A stretch of 64,000 nucleotides of DNA, taken from Shewanella phaeophyticola (GTDB lineage: Bacteria; Pseudomonadota; Gammaproteobacteria; Enterobacterales; Shewanellaceae). Where the stretch lies: positions 2,232,001 to 2,296,000 of the forward strand of contig NZ_JAODOQ010000001.1 of the NCBI RefSeq assembly GCF_025398315.1, in the 5' to 3' direction. The position numbers were made by a program, and so were the translations under genes. The number at the start of each line of letters is the position of its first letter. Position 1 is the stretch's first letter. A model generated the notes under the pieces. That model made no database searches. It saw only the letters and a program-made list of their open reading frames with translations, and was not told the origin of the DNA. Shown one piece after another: positions 17,249 through 26,103 of the stretch.

Positions 17249-18408
17249 ATGCCATTCTATGTTAAACAAGGTCAAGTGCCGCCAAAACGTCACATTGCTT
17301 TCGAAAAAGAAAATGGTGAACTTTACCGTGAAGAGTTGTTCTCCACTCACGGGTTTTCAAATATTTATTCCAATAAATATCATCACAATATGCCAACCAA
17401 AGCGATTGATGTTCAGCCATACGTGTTAAACCACGGCGAGCAATGGCAAGACTCATTAATTCAAAACTACAAACTTGACTCACGTCAGGCCGATTGCCAA
17501 GGCAGTTTTTTCAGCGCGCGTAATAAAATCTTTTTTAATAACGATGTCGCTATGTATACCGCTAAGGTCACTGAGCCAACGAATGAGTTTTATCGCAACG
17601 CGTATGCTGATGAGGTGGTCTTTATCCATGAGGGCGAAGGTCAACTATTAAGCGAGTACGGTGTGATTAACACCAAAAAATGGGATTATTTGGTCATTCC
17701 ACGCGGTACCACTTACCAATTAACCTTTAACGATTATCAAAATGTGCGCTTGTTTGTCATTGAGTCATCGTCAATGGTTGAAGTGCCAAAACACTTTAGA
17801 AATGAATATGGCCAAATGCTCGAATCCGCTCCTTATTGTGAACGCGATATTCGCACACCAACTTTAACCGACGCCGTGGTTGAAAAAGGCGAGTTTGCTT
17901 TGGTGTGTAAATTTGGCGATCGATACCAACAAATGCTATTGCAGTGGCATCCTTTTGACCTCGTGGGTTGGGACGGTTGTGTGTATCCCTGGGCATTTAA
18001 TATTACAGAATATGCCCCTAAAGTGAGCCAAATCCACTTACCGCCATCTGAGCATCTTGTGTTTAGTGCTCACAACTTTGTGATTTGCAATTTTGTACCA
18101 CGCCCTTACGACTTTCACCCTAAGTCTATCCCTGCACCTTATTACCACAACAATATCGACAGCGACGAAGTGCTTTACTACGTCGACGGCGACTTTATGA
18201 GCCGCACCGGTATTGAAGCCGGTTACATGACGCTGCATCAAAAAGGGGTACCTCACTACCACAACCTGGGCGCACAGAAGCATCTATTGGTAAAACAGAA
18301 ACCTACGAATACGCAGTGATGGTCGATACATTCGCCCCACTCAATTTAACCACCCATGTTAAACATTGCATGAGTGCTGACTACAACCGTTCTTGGTTAG
18401 AAAACTAA
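17249..18408 (+). CDS. hmgA: homogentisate 1,2-dioxygenase, frameshifted near the C-terminus
   Basis: Opens the ring of homogentisate to maleylacetoacetate with Fe(II) and oxygen, in tyrosine and phenylalanine breakdown. MPFYVKQGQVPPKRH, PRPYDFHPKSIPAPYYHNN and DEVLYYVDGDFMSRTGIEAG are typical. The ATG at 17249 follows GAGG. The frame is lost at 18256-18260: the normal tail RTEASIGKTETYEYAVMVD to YNRSWLEN continues in another frame to 18408. Family members read PHGPQPGRTEAS, so one base is missing where GGNCCA is expected. If the lesion were real, the enzyme would lose its conserved tail and cells would be expected to darken with pyomelanin. Full length would be about 386 residues. Confidence 0.92.
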
Positions 18409-18476
18409 GATGTAATTTAACTAACCCAAGTCACCCAAGAGTGATGGCGTGTTGACTGAAAAATAAGGAAAACAAA

Positions 18477-19517
18477 ATGGCTAGCGAACTTAATCCACTG
18501 GGGCTTTTAGGTATCGAATTTACTGAATTTGCCAGCCCAGATACTCAATTTATGCACCAAGTCTTTATTGATTTTGGTTTTTCGATGTTAAAAAAAGCCA
18601 AAAACAACGACATCGTCTACTACAAACAAAACGACATTAACTTTTTACTCAATAAAGGCCGTAGTGGTTTTTCGGCTGAGTTTGCTAAATCACACGATCC
18701 AGCAATTTGCTCTATGGGCTGGCGTGTTGAAGATGCAAACTTTGCCTTCAGTGAGGCTGTTAATCGTGGTGCAAAACCGGCAGATGACGCCAATAAAGAC
18801 ATGCCTTACCCTGCCATTTACGGTATTGGCGACAGCTTAATTTATTTTATTGATACCTTTGGTGAGCAAAACAACATTTATCAAAGCGATTTTGTCGATC
18901 TAGACCAACCAATTGTGACTCCAGAAAAAGGCTTTATGGAAGTCGACCACTTAACCAATAACGTCTACAAAGGCACCATGGAAAAATGGGCCAACTTTTA
19001 TAAAGATATCTTCGGCTTTACCGAAGTGCGTTATTTTGACATTAGCGGCGCACAAACGGCATTAGTCTCTTACGCCTTACGTTCACCCGATGGCAGTTTT
19101 TGTATCCCCATCAACGAGGGTAAAGGCAATAACAACAACCAAATTGATGAGTATTTAGGTGAATATAACGGCTCTGGAGTACAACATTTAGCCTTTAGAA
19201 GCCGTGATATTGTGGCGTCTTTAGATGCAATGGAAGGCACATCAATCAAAACCTTAGATATTATTCCTGAATATTACGACACCATTTTTGATAAATTACC
19301 GCAGGTCACTGAAGACCGTGAACGTATTAAGCATCACCAAATTTTGGTTGATGGTGATGACGAGGGTTATTTACTGCAAATTTTCACCAAAAACCTATTT
19401 GGCTCTATTTTTATTGAAATCATTCAACGTAAAAATAACTTAGGCTTTGGTGAAGGTAATTTTAAAGCGTTATTTGAATCTATTGAACGCGACCAAATGA
19501 AACGTGGCGTGTTGTAA
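18477..19517 (+). CDS. hppD: 4-hydroxyphenylpyruvate dioxygenase
   Basis: A 346-residue Fe(II) enzyme converting 4-hydroxyphenylpyruvate to homogentisate, the substrate of the upstream hmgA product. The two vicinal-oxygen-chelate halves are visible. The three iron ligands can be placed in EVDHLTNNV (His), GVQHLAFRS (His) and IFIEIIQR (Glu). AAGGA precedes the ATG. With hmgA 68 bp upstream it forms a two-gene operon ended by a strong terminator. No lesion is seen. Confidence 0.95.
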   Translation: MASELNPLGLLGIEFTEFASPDTQFMHQVFIDFGFSMLKKAKNNDIVYYKQNDINFLLNKGRSGFSAEFAKSHDPAICSMGWRVEDANFAFSEAVNRGAKPADDANKDMPYPAIYGIGDSLIYFIDTFGEQNNIYQSDFVDLDQPIVTPEKGFMEVDHLTNNVYKGTMEKWANFYKDIFGFTEVRYFDISGAQTALVSYALRSPDGSFCIPINEGKGNNNNQIDEYLGEYNGSGVQHLAFRSRDIVASLDAMEGTSIKTLDIIPEYYDTIFDKLPQVTEDRERIKHHQILVDGDDEGYLLQIFTKNLFGSIFIEIIQRKNNLGFGEGNFKALFESIERDQMKRGVL

Positions 19518-19540
19518 CCAATCGGTATAATTTGATACAT

Positions 19541-19566
19541 AAAAACCAGCAAATTGCTGGTTTTTA
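19541..19566 (+). terminator. terminator of the hmgA-hppD operon
   Basis: Perfect 12-bp stem AAAAACCAGCAA/TTGCTGGTTTTT with almost no loop, including A- and T-runs on its two sides. Confidence 0.85.
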
Positions 19567-19618
19567 TCATTTTAGGCCATTACACTTGGCCACATTCTGT
19601 TATTGATACTTGACGCCA

Positions 19619-20236
19619 ATGCCTGATTACGCCGTACTTGCCGTGTTTATTCCAACCTTCTTTTTTGTCTCCATCACCCCAGGTATGTGCATGACCTTAG
19701 CCATGACACTGGGCATGAGTGTTGGCGTGCGTAAAACCTTATGGATGATGCTAGGGGAGCTGGTCGGAGTGGCATTAGTAGCCATTGCAGCCGTACTGGG
19801 CGTAGCCAGTATTATGCTTAATTACCCACAGGTATTTGATTTACTCAAATGGGTGGGTGGCGGTTATTTAGTGTATATCGGCATTAATATGTGGCGCGCC
19901 AAAGGTAAAATGGCGGTTATCGACAGTGCACAAGTCAACACCCGCCGTGCAAGCTTAATCAGCCAAGGCTTTATTACTGCCATTGCCAACCCAAAAGGTT
20001 GGGCATTTATGATTTCGTTACTGCCACCGTTTATCAATGTCGACAGCCCAGTTGGCCCACAGCTTGGTGTGTTGCTGGGTATTATTATGATAACCGAAAG
20101 TGTGTCGATGTTAGCGTATGCCAGCGGCGGAAAAAGCTTACGTTTGTTTTTAAGCCGTGGCGATAATATTCGTTGGATGAACCGTATCGCCGGCAGCTTA
20201 ATGATGCTCGTAGGAGTGTGGCTCGCGCTGGATTAG
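19619..20236 (+). CDS. LysE/RhtB family amino-acid exporter
   Basis: A 205-residue inner-membrane exporter with five or six hydrophobic segments. FFFVSITPGMCMTLAMTLGM at the start and KWVGGGYLVYIGINMWRAK in the middle are LysE/RhtB signatures. The family exports amino acids or homoserine lactone; the substrate here is not known. The ATG at 19619 is used over a TTG three codons upstream. It follows hppD beyond a terminator, so it is probably an independent unit. Confidence 0.88.
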   Translation: MPDYAVLAVFIPTFFFVSITPGMCMTLAMTLGMSVGVRKTLWMMLGELVGVALVAIAAVLGVASIMLNYPQVFDLLKWVGGGYLVYIGINMWRAKGKMAVIDSAQVNTRRASLISQGFITAIANPKGWAFMISLLPPFINVDSPVGPQLGVLLGIIMITESVSMLAYASGGKSLRLFLSRGDNIRWMNRIAGSLMMLVGVWLALD

Positions 20237-20254
20237 CCCCTTTAAAAAACGAGA

Positions 20255-21431
20255 TTAATTACTGGTTTTATAGGGTAATTGTTGCATCATCTGCTCCATA
20301 TACAATTTAATGTGTGTTTGCTCTTGCTGACAAAAATGAGCAATGGCATCACCCAATGCAGGGTGGTCAATCACATGGCTTGAATACGTCTGTACCGGAT
20401 AAAAACCTCTTGCCACTTTATGCTCACCTTGCGCACCAGCGTCAAACACATTTAGCTGATTAGCAATTGCATATTCGATGCCTTGATAATAACAAGCTTC
20501 AAAATGCAAACCATCATAATCGCTCAACGCTCCCCAGTAACGACCATACAAATGGGTGTTAGAAACAAAATAAAGCGCTGATGCCACCAACTCATCTTTT
20601 GCATTGTGTATCATTAATAATCTGATTGACTCTCCCATTGTTTGGGCAATTAACCTGAAAAATTCCGCAGATAAATACCCTTTATGGCCAGAACGCTTAA
20701 GGTAAGTGCGTTGATAACAACGAACAAAACCTTGCCATTGCTCATCGGTGGCGTTATCGCCATTCACAAAGGTAAAACGCAGTTGCGCCTTGTATATTTG
20801 CGCGCGCTCTTTGCTGATATTTTTACGTTTTCTAGAGCTCATGCTAGTCAAAAAATCGTTAAAGTCCGCATAGTCATTATTACGCCAATGAAACTGGCAA
20901 CCATGACGCACAATGATGCCAGTATTTGCCCACATAATATGTTCGGCTTTATGACTAAATAACCCATGCCACGAAGACCATTGCCGCTCGTTTAGTTGCT
21001 GCTTTATGACTGTGATGATTTCTGAAATGACATGCTGCTTGTCGATGTCGCTTAACGTAGGCAAAAAACCAATACGGGCACCCGTTGTTGGCGTAAAGGG
21101 AATACTGCTCACCAATTTAGGATAATAGTCTAATTGATTACGCTCATAAGCCTCGGCTTCACGCCCAATCAAACACATACTCTCCCCAGGAGTGGGTTTT
21201 AATATACAAAGGCATTAACGCTACAACCGTATCACCTTGAGTGACCACAAGATGATGCGGCTGCCAGCCGGTTTTATTGCTTACACATTGGCTTAATTCT
21301 AAAGCGGATAAATATTCATGACGCGTAAACGGCTGACTAGCATCAAAATATTCATTCCATTGAATTTTTGTTATTTCACTAATAGTATTAATAAATCTGA
21401 ATTGATAAACTAGCGTCTCGTTATTTTTCAC
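20255..21431 (-). CDS. GNAT-type N-acyltransferase (COG3146-like), frameshifted here
   Basis: A two-domain acyltransferase of the FemAB/GNAT superfamily, about 391 residues. The N-terminal piece ends ...SWGEYVFDWA and the second resumes EAYERNQLDYYPKLVSSIPFTP. Family members read DWAWAEAY across the junction. Observed GCGTGAAGCCGAG (minus strand, 21157-21163) would be GCGTGGGCCGAG, so one base is extra and two differ, at a GGGCC. HFEACYYQGIEYAI and FDAGAQGEHKVARGF in the C-terminal half are typical. The start is a GTG with AGG upstream. Substrate unknown. Confidence 0.83.
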
Positions 21432-21544
21432 CGATACCTACCCGTTAATGCTTAAATAGATTGATTTAAATTCTCATACAAATTGTCACAGTCATGTGGC
21501 ATGTTCTACAACTTAATCAAATAAATCAACACCAAGGAATGATC

Positions 21545-23296
21545 GTGAAACGACTCCCTAAATTGAACCCCTTATTACTTAGCGCAGCATTATCTGTCAC
21601 CTTGTGCTACCCCGTTCTAAATAGTACGCCTTCTTATGCTAATGAAACCTCTATTTTCAGCGAAATGGCAACCGCCCAGCCAATTTATGCCAAACATGGC
21701 ATGGTCTCAAGTCAAGAAGCGATCGCCAGCCAAATTGGTGTTGATATTTTAAAGCAAGGCGGTAACGCTGTTGATGCCGCGGTGGCGGTAGGCTATGCAC
21801 TTGCGGTAACGCTGCCTCGTGCGGGTAACATAGGTGGCGGCGGTTTTATGTTGGTGCATTTAGCCGAACAAAATAAAACCATCGCGATAGATTACCGAGA
21901 AACAGCTCCCAGTAAAGCGCATAAAGATATCTTTTTAGATGAACAAGGTAACGCTGTTGATAAACTAAGCCGTGAACATGGTTTAGCTGTGGGTGTGCCT
22001 GGTACCGTGATGGGGATGGAGCTTGCAAGACAACAATATGGCACCATGACTTTAAAGCAAGTCATCGCGCCTGCGATAAAATTAGCGAAAGATGGCATTG
22101 TCGTCACTTCAGATTTATCGAATTCTTTAAGTGGCTTAAAATCGCGTATTTCACAATGGCCAAGTTCAGCTGAAATTTTTTACCATGCTGATGGCAGTGA
22201 CTATCAAGTTGATGAAATTTTAAAGCAGCCAGAGCTTGCGCATTCGTTATCACTGATTGCCAAAAAAGGCACTGACGGATTTTACCAAGGTGAAACGGCA
22301 CAGAAAATCGTCACGGCAGTAAAGGAAGCGGGCGGCGTAATGAGTTTACAAGATTTAGCTAACTATAAAGTGGTTGAACGAGAGCCTGTTCGCGGTCATT
22401 ATCGTGGTTATGAAATCGTCTCAATGCCGCCTCCATCATCGGGTGGAATTCACATTATTGAGATGCTGAATGTACTCGAGAAGTTTCCTATCGATCAATT
22501 AGGTCACAATACTGCCAATACGCTGCATTTAATGGCTGAAACCATGAAGTACGCCTATGCCGATCGCAGCGAGTTTTTGGGTGATCCTGACTTTGTCAGC
22601 ATTCCGGTTGAACAATTAACCAGCCGTGAATACGCCGACACCATTGCCGATAAAATCGCAATTAACAAAACGACCCCAAGCAGTGAAATTAAACCGGGTA
22701 AAATTGCTGGGTATGAGAGCGATCAAACCACCCACTATTCTGTAGTTGACCAATGGGGTAATGCAGTAGCTAACACTTATACCCTTAACTTTAGCTATGG
22801 TTCTGGATTAGTGGCAAAAGGTACCGGGATTTTATTAAACAATGAAATGGACGACTTTTCAGTTAAACCGGGAACCCCAAATGGTTATGGTTTAATTGGT
22901 GGTGACGCCAATGCCGTGCAAGGCAATAAACGTCCATTAAGCTCAATGAGCCCAACCATTGTGATGAAAGAAGGCAAACCATTTATTGTCACTGGCAGCC
23001 CAGGAGGTTCGCGCATTATCAACATCACCTTACAGATTATTATGAATGTAATTGACCATAAGTTGAATATTGCCGAAGCTACGGCGGCGGCACGTATTCA
23101 TCATCAGTGGCAACCAGACTTTATTTGGGCTGAGCATACATTAAACCGCGATACCATTTCACTGCTTGAAGCAAAAGGCCACCAAGTTAAAACCCAGCAA
23201 TCGATAGGCAGCACTCAATCGATTATGGTGACCGAACAAGGTATTTTTGGTTCGTCAGACCCAAGACGTTCAGGCTCAGCGGCAATAGGTCATTAA
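21545..23296 (+). CDS. ggt: gamma-glutamyltransferase
   Basis: A periplasmic N-terminal-nucleophile hydrolase that transfers or hydrolyses the gamma-glutamyl group of glutathione. A Sec signal peptide precedes the large subunit. PRAGNIGGGGFMLVH and DYRETAPSKA are substrate-site blocks. Self-cleavage is expected just before the first Thr of TTHYSVVDQWGNAVANTYTL, releasing the small subunit, which carries GTGILLNNEMDDFS and TGSPGGSRI. The GTG at 21545 has AAGGA at six bases; the ATG two codons upstream is too close to it. About 583 residues, normal for the family, followed by a strong terminator. Confidence 0.93.
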   Translation: MKRLPKLNPLLLSAALSVTLCYPVLNSTPSYANETSIFSEMATAQPIYAKHGMVSSQEAIASQIGVDILKQGGNAVDAAVAVGYALAVTLPRAGNIGGGGFMLVHLAEQNKTIAIDYRETAPSKAHKDIFLDEQGNAVDKLSREHGLAVGVPGTVMGMELARQQYGTMTLKQVIAPAIKLAKDGIVVTSDLSNSLSGLKSRISQWPSSAEIFYHADGSDYQVDEILKQPELAHSLSLIAKKGTDGFYQGETAQKIVTAVKEAGGVMSLQDLANYKVVEREPVRGHYRGYEIVSMPPPSSGGIHIIEMLNVLEKFPIDQLGHNTANTLHLMAETMKYAYADRSEFLGDPDFVSIPVEQLTSREYADTIADKIAINKTTPSSEIKPGKIAGYESDQTTHYSVVDQWGNAVANTYTLNFSYGSGLVAKGTGILLNNEMDDFSVKPGTPNGYGLIGGDANAVQGNKRPLSSMSPTIVMKEGKPFIVTGSPGGSRIINITLQIIMNVIDHKLNIAEATAAARIHHQWQPDFIWAEHTLNRDTISLLEAKGHQVKTQQSIGSTQSIMVTEQGIFGSSDPRRSGSAAIGH

Positions 23297-23337
23297 CACT
23301 ACAACTAATGTCATAAAGATTGATAAATAACCCAATT

Positions 23338-23370
23338 AAAACCGAGTAGCTCAGGCTACTCGGTTTTTTT
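23338..23370 (+). terminator. terminator of ggt
   Basis: Perfect stem AAACCGAGTAGC/GCTACTCGGTTT with a TCAG loop and seven or more T. Confidence 0.9.
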
Positions 23371-23516
23371 GTTACAAACTAATTAAAATCTTTACATCTA
23401 CATTCATCATCTTCACGTCTAAATAAGTAAAATGTTGTCGGAAAAATCAAAATAAACACGACTCACATTTTATTGCTCATTATTGAGGATAGAAAACCTA
23501 ATCAAGAGGACACCTT

Positions 23517-25688
23517 ATGAAGGGAGCAACCCTTAAGCCTATTGTCGCCAGCATTGCGTTAATTTTCGCACTAAATGCATGCTCTGTTTCATCACCGCAA
23601 CAAGCGTCTGTAGAAGCGCCATTAACAGCTGAGCAAATAAAACAACAACATGCTGATAATCCGTTTTTTAAGCCTTACGGCACATTTTTCGAAATGCCAG
23701 ACTTTGCTAAAATTACTACGGACGACTATATGCCAGCCTTTGAGGCCGGTATTGCAGAATTACAGCAAGAGATCGCGGTTATTGCTAATAATCCTCAAGC
23801 GCCGACATTTGCCAACACTATCGAGGCAATAGAGTTCTCAGGCGATTTGCTAACCAGAGTCTCTTCGGTATTTTTTAATCTAACCGGTGCCAACACCAAC
23901 GAAGCTCTACAAGACATTTCAAAGCAAATTTCACCTAAGTTGTCGGCATCTAGAGATGATATCTACTTAAACGATAAATTGTTTCAACGTGTCAAAACGG
24001 TTTATAACCAGCGCGAAAACTTATCACTTAATATCGAAGAAGCTAAACTCCTAAACGATACCTACCGTGCTTTTACTCGCGGCGGGGCGAATTTATCAGT
24101 TGATGATAAAAATAAATTACGTGATTTAAATGAACGGATTGGTAAATTAAACCTCGCTTTCGCAGATAACTTACTTGCTGAAACCAATGCATTCCAACTG
24201 GTAATAGATAACCCAGAAGAATTGTCTGGCTTACCTCAAGATGTCATTGATACCGCAGCCCGCAGAGCCACTCGCTTAGGCCATCCAGGCAAATGGGTAT
24301 TTACGACACATCGTCCATCAATTACGCCGTTTTTAACTTACGCTGATAACCGTGAATTACGTGAAAAGATATATAAAGCATATATATCGAGAGGTAATAA
24401 CGATAATGAGCAAGATAACAAAGCCATTTTAGCTAAGGTTGCGGCATTACGCGCTGAAGTAGCACAACTGATGGGCTACCAAAGTCATGCCCACTTTGTA
24501 CTCGAAGAACGCACTGCACAAACCCCAGAAAACGTATACAAGTTACTTGATAAAGTGTGGCCTGCTGCTATCAAAAAAGCCAACAATGAAGTCAGCGACA
24601 TGCAGGCTTTAGTTGATGCACAAGGTGCTGACATTACCATCCAACCTTGGGATTGGTGGTATTATTCTGACAAAATACGCGTAGCGAAATACAGCTTTAA
24701 TGAACAACAAACCAAGCCATATTTCTCGCTTAATAACACCCTAAAAGGTGTCTTCTATACTGCAAATCGTTTATATGGCATTACAGTAAAAGAACGCAAT
24801 GATTTGCCGACATACCACCCAGACGTTCGCACTTGGGAAATTTACGATAAAGACGGCAGCCTGATGGCTGTGTTTATGGGCGATTACTTTGTGCGTCCAA
24901 GTAAACGTGGCGGCGCATGGATGAACTCGTACCGCAAGCAATATGATATGAACGGTGTTGATTCTAAGCCGATTGTGGTTAACGTACTTAACTTTCCTCG
25001 CCCAGCAGGCGATGAACCAGCGTTATTAACCTTTGATGAAGCAAGCACCCTATTCCATGAGTTTGGTCATGCATTACACGGTATGTTGTCTGATGTGAAA
25101 TATCGTTCTCAATCAGGTACTGCAGTACCACGTGATTATGTTGAGTTCCCATCACAAGTGATGGAAAACTGGATGACCCAACCAGAAGTGCTGGCTCAAT
25201 TTGCCACACACTATCAAACAGGTGAAGTGATCCCGCAATCATTAATTGAGAAGATCCAGGCTGCGAGCCAATTTAACCAAGGCTTTTCCACCGTAGAATA
25301 CATGGCGGCGACTTACCTCGATTTAGATTGGCACTCATTAGAAGATAATACGCTTCGTGATGCCGCTAAATTTGAGCAAGCATCATTAAACAAGATGGCA
25401 TTGATTAATGAAATTGCCCCACGATATCGCAGCACGTATTTCTCGCACATATTTGCTGGCGGATATTCTGCAGGTTATTACAGCTACCTTTGGTCTGACA
25501 TTCTTGGCGCAGATGCGTTTGAGGCCTTTAAAGAAAACGGCATATTTGATCCGGTAACGGCACAAAAATTCCGCGATAATATTTTATCAAAAGGTGGCAG
25601 CGCAGATCCTATGGAACTTTACAAAAAGTTTAGAGGGAAAGAAGCTGGTATTGAACCGTTATTGCGTAGCAGAGGCTTTTTAAAATAA
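23517..25688 (+). CDS. M3 family zinc metallopeptidase lipoprotein (Dcp-like)
   Basis: A 723-residue thimet/oligopeptidase-family enzyme. The zinc motif HEFGHALHG begins at about residue 514, with the third-ligand region EFPSQVMENW downstream and the substrate-binding Tyr-rich GGYSAGYYSYLW near the C-terminus. The N-terminus is a lipoprotein signal ending LNAC, so the enzyme should face the periplasm, unlike cytoplasmic E. coli Dcp and OpdA. It would trim short peptides, perhaps for nutrition. GAGGA precedes the ATG. Dipeptidyl carboxypeptidase is the best guess for activity. Confidence 0.9.
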   Translation: MKGATLKPIVASIALIFALNACSVSSPQQASVEAPLTAEQIKQQHADNPFFKPYGTFFEMPDFAKITTDDYMPAFEAGIAELQQEIAVIANNPQAPTFANTIEAIEFSGDLLTRVSSVFFNLTGANTNEALQDISKQISPKLSASRDDIYLNDKLFQRVKTVYNQRENLSLNIEEAKLLNDTYRAFTRGGANLSVDDKNKLRDLNERIGKLNLAFADNLLAETNAFQLVIDNPEELSGLPQDVIDTAARRATRLGHPGKWVFTTHRPSITPFLTYADNRELREKIYKAYISRGNNDNEQDNKAILAKVAALRAEVAQLMGYQSHAHFVLEERTAQTPENVYKLLDKVWPAAIKKANNEVSDMQALVDAQGADITIQPWDWWYYSDKIRVAKYSFNEQQTKPYFSLNNTLKGVFYTANRLYGITVKERNDLPTYHPDVRTWEIYDKDGSLMAVFMGDYFVRPSKRGGAWMNSYRKQYDMNGVDSKPIVVNVLNFPRPAGDEPALLTFDEASTLFHEFGHALHGMLSDVKYRSQSGTAVPRDYVEFPSQVMENWMTQPEVLAQFATHYQTGEVIPQSLIEKIQAASQFNQGFSTVEYMAATYLDLDWHSLEDNTLRDAAKFEQASLNKMALINEIAPRYRSTYFSHIFAGGYSAGYYSYLWSDILGADAFEAFKENGIFDPVTAQKFRDNILSKGGSADPMELYKKFRGKEAGIEPLLRSRGFLK

Positions 25689-25711
25689 GCGATAATTAGC
25701 TTAAGTTATAT

Positions 25712-25747
25712 TATATTCGCAATGATTGAAAGGTCATTGCGAATATA
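25712..25747 (+). terminator. stem-loop terminator after the M3 peptidase gene
   Basis: Perfect 14-bp stem TATATTCGCAATGA/TCATTGCGAATATA with an eight-base loop. It is followed by AAAA, not T, on the plus strand, so it may need rho or act as an RNA-stabilising hairpin. Confidence 0.6.
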
Positions 25748-26103
25748 AAAACACGCTATTTTAATATATATTCAAATAAATTTATCATCCACCTCCCTTC
25801 TTAAATATTAATCTCATTCATAGTTAATTATGAATATTAAGCATAAACTTTAATTTATTTATCTTATATTCCATGTGAGTTACATTATAACACATCAAAA
25901 AGTCTCTAATAACGAAGAATAATTGAGCAAACGCACCTTTTATTTAAATTAAATTGGCGTTTCATCACAATTTATTCACTTACCATGTTTATACTCGCTC
26001 TCAGTGTTTTCACTTTTTCATCATATTGATAACAAATGGTAACACTACGTATGAGGCAAAAACAAAAAAGTACGCCTCGGGGTCAAAAAACAGAGAGACA
26101 AAT
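25748..26103. other. AT-rich upstream region of the second nucleotidase
   Basis: No gene is seen. It is strongly AT-rich up to about 25990, likely holding the promoter of the following gene. A weak GAGGC/GCCTC pair (26053-26078) sits 25 bp before the start codon. Confidence 0.45.

Noticed and set aside
25954..26103. N-terminal extension of the CpdB-like protein
   Set aside because: The 50 extra codons have no ribosome binding site and would bury the lipoprotein signal that begins at 26104.
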